Shown here: positions 50,701 to 62,700 of the stretch, in pieces
Position numbering within the stretch: the stretch's first letter is position 1
Layout: the number at the start of each line of letters is the position of its first letter
From: Pseudeuparius sepicola
Taxonomy: Eukaryota; Arthropoda; Insecta; Coleoptera; Anthribidae
Direction of reading: 5' to 3'
Assembly: GCA_963920635.1 (NCBI GenBank)
Contig: OY987308.1
Location: 21,667,096 to 21,731,095 of the forward strand
DNA: 64,000 bases
The notes under the pieces: model-generated
What the model was told of the DNA's origin: nothing
The model's database searches: none
What the model saw: the letters and a program-made list of their open reading frames with translations, nothing else
Made by a program: the position numbers and the translations under genes

Positions 50701-53700
50701 ATCTTTATGAATAAAATATCGAGCGGCCGAGCAGATTGTTGATACTGATAGCATATACATGCTCACTTGCACAGTATTAATGTTATCCGTACAACTAGAA
50801 GAGAAAAGTTTGCCTAGTCCACCGCAATCATTTTGTTCCTTTTTACGATTCCAAATGCAAGAACAATGGTGAAAATGAACAACACTTGGCTTGCACGGGT
50901 TGCAAAGTAAATAGAAAGTAAGAATGACATGGATTTTAGTTTAACGGCCGACCAGCACTAGCTTGATTAAAAATAACAACGACCAGATTCGAAGAATGTT
51001 CCGCGTCCTATGATGGTGCGGACAAAATGTTTCTGATATCCACTCTGTAGGCGTTAAAAAAATTCGCTGCATTGGAAAATAGGCTATAAACATGACGTGC
51101 GTGTTGAAAACGCGTGGGTAGCAGAAAGAAAAGTTTTGCAAACAAATGCGAAGGCGATATCGAAAACGGTGTGTACCTTTTGTTATTTACGAAGATTTTG
51201 AATGAATCAACTGACTAAGATCCCTAATGTGATAACCGTTTTTATTTCTTCAGAAACACAGACATAATAATTGTGAAATTTTAACTATTAATAAATGGCA
51301 AGTCAAAAAGGTCACCCATTTTTAGTATATACGAGTATACACATTAAAAATTACGAAACATCCAATGTTGTCTATACAAGCTATAATTATGGTTTTGCAG
51401 TTGTCTGAAGTAGGTACAAAAATGATAAATAAATATACCTATACAAAATAAACCAAACTTGGTACAAAGCGTACTGCACCCTGTATGCGCCACACGTTTG
51501 AGACGGGAAAAGAGAACATGTAACCGAGCCAGCAAATCGTATGGATAATAATTAACAATTAGAAACTTAATATTACTGCCGTGGGTGCCACTTTTAGCAG
51601 ACTTGTAGTACCGTTTCAGGTGGTTTTAAATGCCGATTGGTAAGATACAACCGTAACCAGAAAACTAACCATCATAACCATATTAGCAAATGCAAAAACA
51701 ATTAATAGTCCAATAAAGATCTCGGCTTATAGGGGTCGCAAAAAAATCCAAACAGGATGATTTTTTCAGGGTTGCTTGGAGACTGTCTCCCGAGTGTTCA
51801 ACCAAAAGATCACACTCGAACTTTTGGTACGAACTGAGCTATAGGGTGGTTTTCTAAACAATATGGGTGGTTTGCTAAACATTATTTTAGAGCAAAATGA
51901 CCCTAATAAAAGTTGTAGGGGATCAAAGTATGAACAACTTTCCACTTTCCCATATTTTTTTTTGTATCTCTAATACATAACGAGTTACAGCGTATTACTT
52001 ATATGACAAAAATTCAGCACGCTGCAGGGGTGGACTTGTGAACATTTTTTTTGCAAAAAACTTACCTCAATAAAAGTTTTAGAGGATGTCTCCAATACTT
52101 TGATTTACAGGGCATTATAGTTTTTAATTCCGCACAAGCATGTGGTTGCTTCTGGGATACTCCTAGTTTGGAGTATTGTGAGGGTGAGAATTATTATTAT
52201 TATATTTTTATATTTTTATATTATTCTAAATATTATTATATTATTATATTATTATATTATTATTAATTAATTTTTGTAAATCATTAACAATTAGAGACAC
52301 AAACAATTTTTATAAGAAAAAAGTTGACCAGAAGTCCAGAAGTTCATTCTCGAAAACTTTTATTGTAAAAAAGTGTTTACAAGATCACCCTCAGACAAAT
52401 AATTGTCTGAGAGATCACCCCTGCAGCGTGAGGAATTTTTGCGCTGTAACTCGTATTAGAAATACAAAAAAGAATTATGAGGAAAAGTTGTTCATACTTT
52501 GATCCCCTACAACTTTTATTAGGGTAATTTTGCTCTAAAAAGATGTTTAGGAAACCACCCATATTGTTTAGAAAGCCACCCTATAGCTCAATTTGTACCA
52601 AAAGTTCGAGTGTGACCTTTTGGTTGGACACTCAGGAGGCAGACCAAAAGCAACCCTGAAAAAATCATCCTGTTTGGATTTTTTGCAAAACTAACATCTT
52701 TGTTGGACTAGAAATATTTACCAACAGTATAATAGAGGTATAAATTATCGGTGTCAATTTTCTATCTGTTTTAACCACAGACGAAAGTTTTAACGTACTA
52801 TTCGCTTTATCACTAACCTTTGCTTGGGTGAACAGCAACCTTTGGATATATGACTTTATTTATAGTACATACACCGCTTTTTTTTCCATTTGCTAGTCCA
52901 TAATTATTGTAATTATATTATTGCTGCCACAACACCGGTTGCGATGGTTTTAAATATGCTCGTTGGACGGACGACGTTTTTTTTTCTTAATGGGGACTTT
53001 TGCGCTCCTTTGTACAATGCGAGCCCAACTTAACCGGTACGACCTATGCACAACGTGTACGTGGGGAACCATTCAGGTCACGTGGGCGTCGCGGTGACGT
53101 CATAATTCGACGGTACCGGCGACCGAGGGCACGGTGGTCCCTTATAAGGGGACATCTAAACGTTGGCAAATTGCCGTTGGAGCCTCTTAACTCTTGCCGT
53201 GGCGAAAGGTTGATGAACCGGTCGCGCAGGGTGCGAGATATTCAAATGAGAGCGCATTGTATATACTGACCGAAGCAGCAGTTTCGACATGTTCCATTAT
53301 ATTCCAAAAACAAAGAGAGAACCGCAAACGGCTCACAAATATCCGCCATTTGGCGCCTCGTTCGTCGAAATCGGCCGAAAAACGAAAAAGTTACGGACCC
53401 GAAGCTTTCCACGTAGCGGACCCCCCCAACCTGGGGGGGTTTGGGCCCGAACATTCCCAGAGAGTCCCGTACAATATAACCCGACCCCTGGCGAGTATTG
53501 ACCCCCCGAACCCCGCCCCACCACTTACGTCTGGTATCAGCAACGAGTAGAACATCCCGCGGGAGGCCCCAGCTGGGGGTGTGGGGTTTAATGAGACCCC
53601 TATACGCGGGCACCCGCTCAAGGTCGTGGCGCAGCGGCCGGCGGCGCCGTCGGAGTGCAACTGCAGAGGACACCGACTCACCCCCTCCTCCCCCCCCCCC

Positions 53701-56700
53701 CACTCTCAACCCTGAAAACCCTGCCCCACAAAAGCGGATCGATCTCCCCCGGAATCGGGAGGGGTGGCGCCTCTCCTGGAGGGGGATGAGGGCATGAGGG
53801 GGGCGGAGTTTTGCGGGCACGTGCCCCGGAAAAATACCCCCGGGACGAGAGGGGAAGAAGAAGAAGAAGAAGAGGACTACTGTCCGAGTTCTGAGAAGGT
53901 CCTTCCCGGATGAGCTGAACGTTCCTGCATTTCATGGGTCGATTGTCGATTATGACTGGATTGTTCTGGAGAACACGGTTGCTTGCTTAGGAAAGTGCAA
54001 CAGTACCGAAACCAAACCATATCTTCTTCCTCGTCAATCGACGACACATTGAAAACAAAAATTCCGTCGCATAGAATCCAAGTGGGGGGCCTGCAACTTA
54101 CGGAGGCCTTTGCCATGACACCAGGGAGCATGCTCAAACATTTTACAGAGTTAGCGTACTCCACATCTCCCGAACAGAACAATAGCCTCACATCGGCGAA
54201 TTATAATTGCAGATTCGCCGTCGAAAGTTCAAAGAATATGTACATAAATAATATATATTTCTCAGATCAGATCGATACTGAAGAAGAAACGCCAATAGAA
54301 AGTTTCCTGCTGGGCAGCAACAGTTAGTCGTGTTTAATTAGATCCAATTTAGAAAAGTAGGCTAAAGCTTCGACCTTAATAAAGTCTCCCCCCCCCCCGG
54401 CAAACGGTAGCTACGAGTATTAGCTGCGCTCATTAAGAAAACTACCAAAGCTAATTTCTGGCGGAATTTCAATTTTCACGGGAAATTAGGTGATCTCCAA
54501 TTATCACCGACGTAAAACCGAACGGAAAATGTGCAAATAGTTTGATACTGTAGCTGATTTGATCGTTTTATCAGAAGGAAATAGTTTCAATTATTATAAT
54601 ATCACCAAAATTTTGGTGCAAAGTCTAAAATATCATCCTCTAGTTTTTTTTTTCCAAATAATCTGGGCTTAACATATACAGAAAGGAAATCACGCATAAG
54701 AACTCTTCGTCTCTCTTTATAGTTGCTTCAAATTTTGCACCAAGGGCTATTATAGTACTGACACCACAGAACTTCAAAAGCCGAATTATTTATTCTGTTA
54801 GTTTTATTTAACAAGTTTAACCTTCAAGTCATTAATTTTTATCTAAAATGAACGCTCTTGATCACAAAAGCGTATATTTTCTGTGCTTTTGATTTTTATT
54901 CTAAAGCTCTTTAATCTACAATATATCTTAGCGATACTTCTTTATTCTTCTTATTACTTAATACAAATCATAGATTTAACAGGTGTCCAAATGACATCAC
55001 ATAACAATTTAGATCATGTACAACATGAAAAAATGTACAAATTTTGCGCCAAAAGCAATTTTATAGAGACCAAGACAAGACAGTACTTAAAGTGTTGTAC
55101 TTGAAGATCACCTGAAATTCTTGTAGTGTTTTCACTTTTTATTTTTAAACTATATTTTTAATTTTGAATGATGTAATGTACATTTAGTATAATATTTAAA
55201 GCAGTTTTACCAAATTACTGGCAAAAATCAAGAGGAACAGCTGTTTAATCGACACCAAGTGTAACTTTGTGCCACACATAAACTATAGATTCGTCGAAAG
55301 TTCGCACCTAGAGCCGTTTCGTCGACACCAAGCTTAATTTTTGCATTGTCACCAGCGTAAATCAAGAGGAATAGCTATTTAATCGACACCAAGTGCTGGT
55401 TGGCGCCAAACATAACCTACAAATTCGTCTCGACCTTGCACCAAGAGCCTTTTAACCGACACCAAATCTATTCTTTTCCATCATTTCTTGGAGGAACAGG
55501 TCTCCCATCGAGACCAAGTGCCAATAGGAGCCACACATAACCTAGACAAACATCGGAAAGGCACGCCAAGACCCAACCAACCCGCACCAAGACTCACCTC
55601 GACCACCTTGAGGTTCTGCTTGTCCAGCAGGAACTCCATGCTCTTGTGCGGCCGCTGCCGCTTCTCCACCTGCTCGGGCAGCAGGCTGAGCATGCTGCGC
55701 GTCTTGGCGGCCGCCGCGGCGGCGGCGGCGCCCCCCGTTATCACCGTCACCTCGGTGTCGAGGTCGGTCTCGATCAGCCCCGCGGGGGCCTCCATGGCGC
55801 CGGCGGCGACTGGCCCCCGCCGCGGGTCGATCGCGGCGCCCGTCGTCGTCGTCGACGCGGCGGCGGCGGCGGCAGCGCCCTCCGGCGGGCGGCGCCGCGG
55901 CGCCGCCTGCTTCGCGCTCGCGTGCACGACGCGCGGCGGCTGGCGGGGCAGCGGCGGCTTGGAGGAGACGGGGGTGGAGTTGGGGGCCGGCGGCGTGGGG
56001 CCCTTGAGCGGGATGTAGATGTAGTCGTCTTTGGTGGCGATGCGGGGCTGGTGCACGTTGGCCGCTTGCTGGGGTGCTGGAATCAGAAGACAGATGGCGT
56101 TGGGGTTGCGTTTTCAATGGCAAAAACTTTGTTATTGGCGCTTTTGCTCCATTACCCGCTAGAATCAAAAGGGATACGTGTCTAATCGACACCAAGTGAT
56201 AGATTGCAATGCACGGCAACTAGGAAATCGTCGGAAGCTTGCACCAAGAGCAGTTTCATCGACACCAAGATTACTCTTCCTTATACAAGGTGGCGCGATG
56301 TATCTCCTGATTATATTGAGCCATAAATAACAAATGAAGGTATTATATCGTGCCAACTTTGCAAACAGAGTTTATTTGCTTTTAGGTGTATTTTATATAT
56401 ACATGATGACCCAAATTGGTCGGTTTTAGGGGTTCCTCCTAGGCAAAAAGTAGCTAAGGTGCATTAGCTACTTTTTTACCTATCTTACTTTTTGTCTATC
56501 TCTATGGGAAATAGGAGAAACCCCAAAAATTGACCAATTTGAACCACCCTCTTCATGATTTGAAAAAAATTAAGTGAAATTGTTAAATAGACACCAAATG
56601 ACAATTTGCTCGATACTTAACATGAACAAAGGCAGAAGACACGCACCAAAGGCCATTTCATGGACACCAAAAGCGTTTTAACATAATTTCCGACGCCGGT

Positions 56701-59700
56701 CTCAGTTTTTTATGCACCAAGCGTGTTAAAACCTCGAATACCGCCATTAATTTCCTCAGAACCGGCCAGAACTCTAACCAAATTAACAGTCCTTTCTCTC
56801 CCGCTGCCAAATTAACGGAGCCACGGAACCAATTATCTCTTTAGTCATCTACGAACGCCCATAAATTCAGTGTGTATGTATTACTGAAAAAGGCGATACC
56901 GGCGGAGTTCGATGACACCGATTCACGTCGTGGAATCCATGTAAACAGAACGCCTGCAATTTGTATACAAGCATCGATATGGTTTTCTGGCGTTGAAGCG
57001 TCCCAGTCATCCTGTCATTAAGTGTTTTTATTAGAGCGTGAGTGCGGAGATGTTATCTGGCTACCGACACCATCGGTTTCACAAGAAACGCGGTTGTTAA
57101 CATGAGAAGTACCAACACATTATATGAACTTTAAGCGAAGATTAGGTACTTGTTTTTTTATTTAATATCATATATTTTCTTTTGCAATGTGTCTCCTACC
57201 CTAATTTAAGTATTAAATTGACCCACCGCGTCTTTGGAGGCACCAGACAATCACGACTTCCGCAATTGGCAACATCGGCACAAATTACCTAATAATTTGT
57301 TTACGAGATCTGATTTTAGAGTGCACAGGGTGTTCCGTGTATACGAATTGGACGCTTCCGCGTGCGTTTACTACAGAAATAAAGTTAGTGTGGTCACGTG
57401 CGTGCACGCACCGGTTTTGTAAATTTACAACGCGCCGGTCGGGAGGTCCATGTATTTTTTTCGTATTTATTATTGACTTCCTGCCGGTAATTGGGCTATA
57501 TAATCTGCGGCGGCCAAATGAGGGAATAAAATGGCGAATTTATGTTAAATCTGACAAGAGTAAAATTAGTTTAGTTTAGTGGGGTCGCACAAACGGGTCG
57601 ATAAGGAAGAGTGGAGCAACACGAGCAATACAATATTTTTGATATACAGGGTGTGTACGTCAATCGGGTAATCATAGAAACTAAAACAATGCAACTGGTA
57701 CCGAATGTTTCTTTTACATAATGTTTTGAGAATTTTTAAATTTTAGTTCCAGCGGTGCACAAAATAGCGTACACGAGACTAAAGTGACTTTTAATCCCTC
57801 GAGTGATTGTAAACAATCTTGGTATAAACACTCTCGGTATTAAAAGACGCACTTTAGTCCCTTGGTACATAATAAATACAGGATGTCCCCGGGATTGAGT
57901 TCACATAAAGTGTAAATAAATAACAAAAAAAATCGAGTTGAAATTTGAGCTTCTGGGGATCAGCCCTGCTTGGTTTGAAACTAATTTGTGACATAATTTT
58001 AGTTTCAAAAATCACGTATGCCTTGGAAATTATGAAGAAACGTCGACTGAAATATTTAATATTTCAGTCAACGGAAGAAACTAAATTTCCACATCAGTAA
58101 AGTGCCTTTTTTGTAGACTTTACGACAAAATGTTATTAAGGAAACTTGTTCAGAATGAAAAACTGAGTAGGTCTGCGAAATTTCGAAAGTCTAGGCCTAC
58201 TTTGATTTTTTGTCATTTTTCCTACTTTTTTTATTAAACTACGTTTCCATCTTGTAGGTCAGTTTTTTTTTATTAACGCGACGTTTGGACCCTTATCTTG
58301 GTCATCATTAGGCTAAAAAGAACATAAGTGTAATTAAAAAGACAGGTACTCGGGTAAAACTAGCATTAGAAAAGTATTAAAAACATTATACAGATTTTTT
58401 GACTTTTTTTTAGGAAAGTGCCCTTTTTGTAGGTTTTACTGCAAAATTTTATTTAGAAAACTTGTTCATAATGAATAACTGTATAGGTGTAAAAATTTTC
58501 GAAAGCCTAGGCCGACTATGATTTTTTCTGCTAAAAAATTAAAACGCACAAAAATCAAAGTAGACCTAGGCTTTTGAAATTTTTCACACGTATACAGTTT
58601 TTCATTCTGAACAAGTTTCCTTAATAAATAACATTTTGTCGTAAAACCTACAAAAAAGGCACTTTACTGATGTGGAAAATTAGTTTCTTCATAATTTCCA
58701 AGGCATACGTGATTTTTCGAAAGTAAAATTATGTCGCAAAGTTTCAAATGCCAGCGCACTTTTCTGAATTTGCAAAAAATATAACTTGACCCGAAAATTG
58801 TTTTTTCCAACGTAGTTTAACCCGTAGATGTCGGAAATACTTAATGCTTAAACTCGTGTATATAGGAACTTCCGTAATATGCAATAATTTACATAACGTA
58901 TAAATAAACCGACGTCAAAATTCGACGCCGAATATTAAAAAGACGAAACAATGAAAGTAACGCATTAAAATTCATGAGGGGCGCCGAATTTTGTCGCATT
59001 TATACACGGCGAAGTGAAGAAAACTCGACAGAAGCGTTGAATGAAGTTCGACACAAAACTATGTACCCTACCTCTGACCACTTTCATATTGCACTCCGCC
59101 CTATCTTTGAAACTATCACCAGACGCCCCGACCGACGACTTTCCAACGTAAAACACAACTGGTGCCTCCACAGGTAACGCACCTGGCCTACCCTTACCCA
59201 ACATCGTCGCAAAGCATAATAACCCCTGGCGAGGGTGTTACGTCAGCCATGCAATGAGATTATCTCCTCAGACCGTCGCCGAGTGCCATAAGTGCCATAT
59301 TCTCATTCTGCTTCATTACCCTTATTGTGCCGAGGGTTGAGACAAATAAGAGGGACAGAAGTAATTGGCGTGTGTTCTGTGGCCGTTTGCTAATGGTTTG
59401 CGATTACCAAGTAGGTTCAAAAGTGTATACACGGGCGAGTTTTCAAAGTTAAAATGAATTTCTCTAAAAAAAAATGTCCTTCCTCTAAACCCATCAGACC
59501 TCCGTTTACGAATTCCAAGAATTCCGGTTCATTTATGATTTATTAAGGCCTACAAGGGTTCCCTTGTGGGGTCCTATTTAAATATAATTAATGTTGATTA
59601 CTTGGGAATGTTCAAAAGGGCCACGCTACGCTATACGGCCAACGAGCGTCACGATTTCGAGTACATTTTATATACAGGATGATTTTTTTAGGACTACCAC

Positions 59701-62700
59701 CGCGATTTTCTCGCTTACTTTACGCTCCACTCCAAGAAAACGGTAGAAACCAAAACGTAACGGCATCCATGGCCAACTTTTTGAGCAATACAAAAAAAAC
59801 TCAAATCGAGAAAAATGCAAAACCATGTACAGTCCGATTCATAAAGTTTGTACCAGATGATTTGTTATTAGTTCTTTAAAAAATCTTATTTTTCTCCTGA
59901 CTTTTTGGTTGAAATTTATTTGTATTTTAGTAAGAGAGCAATCAATAGGTTATTTAGCACCCATTTAGGTTATTTGCGGTTATAATTTTAATTGCAAAAT
60001 TTGGGCTGTGACGTCACGACCCTCTTTAGGCGCAATAGTGTCCCCAAAAGATGCACCAACAAAGCCAGAAATCAGATTTTCAAAAAAATCTAATGTTTCC
60101 CATATTTTTGATGCAAACCTTATGAATAGCACTCTATTTATTTTGCAGATCGAGGGAACTTCGAAATGGAAATTAGAGGCAAATAGATCACACAAGAACT
60201 TTGAGAAGAGAACATTTTTCTACAATTTGTAAGTTTTCCAATTACACGGATATTAGCATTGCAATTTTGAATTAGTGTGAAATCGAAATAACAAATAAAA
60301 ACAGTAACAGTTATTCAAATTATAGACAAATTTTCTCTTACTAAAGTATTTGTGTGATCTGATTGCTGCTAATCTCCAATTAAAAGTTTCCCTCGACCTC
60401 GACTTCAGATGGTTTTCACATTTTTGTCGATTTGAACGCAAAATAAGCAAGAAAATAGCGGTAGTAGTCCCAAAAATAATCATCCTGTATCTGGTGTGCC
60501 GGAGGCTTTGTGTAATAACCTCAAGAATTTCCAAAAATCGTTAAAAAAGAAATCAAAAGTAGTTTAGTGGGGTACACGTCTATTTTTTTCTCAACTTCCT
60601 GTTCCACGCATGTGGCAAACTTTAGATTGATAATCTTGTGCCTTCGCAAGCGTGCTAGATCCATCGAAGAATTCAACATCGCCATTTTCAAACATCATTT
60701 TCAAGCTGAAAACTATGTACCTACTTATAAAAATGTATAATTACACTTTTTGTTGCAAATCGGCGAGAAAATCGAAAAGTCGATCGAACACGACAGCGCG
60801 GCCATAAAAGAAATGAAGCTATTAAATAATCATCGCCATTGCAAGCGAAAATGAATTATTAATATTTACACACGAGTTGTATTAAATATAGGTAACGCTC
60901 GGCGATGAGCCAATCGACAGAACCGTCATTTATAATTATAAATAATAAAAAATTCGCTTAAACGAGAGTGCCGTAACGAATTGCATACACGTAAAACAGT
61001 AATCATATAGCAAGCACACTTTGCAAATGCAAATTATCTTATTCTTATATATGGGTGGGTTTTAAGGGATGATTTCTCTGATGATGTTTCTCTAAGTAAA
61101 ACCTACACTTTCCGCTCTTTAAAACGATTTTTTGTTTAAGTTTTTATCTTTAAAAATGACAAAGTTGTGGGCTCTCGAACACACCATCATTCAAAATCCG
61201 CGTAAATCACAAAAGGTACGAAAAATGGAGTATCGCAGGTCGCTGAATTAATTTCATAGCAGCCGAAACAAGGGGTGTGTGCCACTTCAAAATATACAGT
61301 GGCGGTAGTTTCTAAAGAGCAGAAACTCTATTTGCACAAGATGCAACTCCTCAAAATTTATAATCTGAAATAGTTATTTTAGAAAGTTTGAACCAAAAAA
61401 TTCCATCCAAGAGGAACACCCCCCTTAACTTTTTTGTGTGGATGATTACAAAATGACTATTATCGTTTTAGGGGCATCATTTTCATCATTTTTTCTTATA
61501 CTTAATTTATCAGCAAACGTTTCGTCTCTGAGATACAGGATGTGAAAACATGAAAATATGAAGTTCGAACGCCCTGTATTGTAAAAACGGCTGGAGAAAT
61601 CATATAACATCGTTGGAATCGGGACGAAGTGTAGATTCCAAAAATGCAATAATATACAGGGTGTTCTTGTGAAAAAACATCAGCTTGGTTTGTCCAGCTT
61701 TTACGGAACACCCTGTGTCAATTTCAGTAAGTTCGTGGAAAAGCTCACAAAAAACCTTAAAGCTTTCATCTCTACAATTTTTTCTTTAACTTGAAAAATA
61801 AAGAAGTTAAGGGGGGTGTTCCTCTTGGATGGATCACCCTGTACTTTTTGCCGGACACTGTATATGAGTGGTTTTCAGGGGTTGATTCATCTCCTGGTGT
61901 TTTTCAAACTATATATACACGTTCTTCCTTTAAAAAGTTTTTTGATCAAGTTTTCATCTTTAAAAATGACGAAGTTACAGACCGTCACTATTATTCAAAA
62001 TCCGCGTAAATCACAAATGGCACGAAAAATTCACGATTGCATGAAGCTAAATTGAAAATATTGAGCTCTTTTCAGGACTACGGAAAAAAGGGTTGTGTGT
62101 CACTTCAAAATATACAGCTGGGAATCTTGGTATGGTTTATAACGATGATGCAACGCCTCGAAATCTATAATCTGGAATTATTTTAGATATTATGTTTTTT
62201 ACATGATGATTTCTGTGTTAAAACCTACGCTTTCTGCTCTTTAAAGTGCATTTTTGACCAAATTTCCATCATTAAAAATGAGGAAGTTATGGACTCTAGA
62301 ACGCATCATTCCAAATCGGCGTAAATGACAAATGGTACGAAAAATCGAATATTGCATGTCGCCGAACGGGTAAAATTTCGAACTTTTCAGTGCACCAACG
62401 CGGGAACCTCGCCGTCTTAAGGGGTGAACGAAACACGATAGTGAACCCTTACAAAACCTGAGACCTAGACACCGACAAAACAACAAGCTCACCTCCATCC
62501 TTCCTCTTCTGCTTCTCGCGCTTGCCGCTGAACCGGAAGCTGGCCAATCGCTGCAGGAACCCGCCGATCTTGCCCCTGCCGTCCTTCTTGTTGCGCGCGT
62601 GCGTCACCTCCATGGCGCCGGCGCCGCTCGTCGCGACCGTCGGCGTCGCGCCTCCGCGCAACTCTGGCCGGGGCCTGTTGGCCGCGGCGGCAACGCTCAA

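Larger units (their letters stand above)
40815..55597. other. 14.8-kb intron of the AJM-1-like gene between exons 2 and 3
   Basis: It contains a possible alternative first exon (41715-41801), a tRNA-derived sequence (44034-44107), a nested MITE cluster (44881-47022), a hAT element (49308-50344), a large fold-back (51738-52686), a GC-rich island with promoter-like motifs (53040-53880) and a possible plus-strand terminal exon (53991-54327). Stretches 47040-48250 and 50360-51730 show nothing I can assign. Confidence 0.5.

Noticed and set aside
53242..53820. 192-codon minus frame rich in Arg, Gly and Pro
   Set aside because: GC-rich, stop-poor sequence gives open frames on both strands here. Composition is biased and no domain is visible. 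Only a smaller, splice-bounded part was kept as a low-confidence candidate.
55488..56185. Plus-strand frames of 176-179 codons
   Set aside because: Antisense shadows of the Ala/Arg-rich minus exon 55598-56076.
57646..57900. Two CAGGGTG/CAGGATG motifs as a MITE
   Set aside because: Both point the same way and no inverted partner was found close by, so they are probably unrelated single ends.
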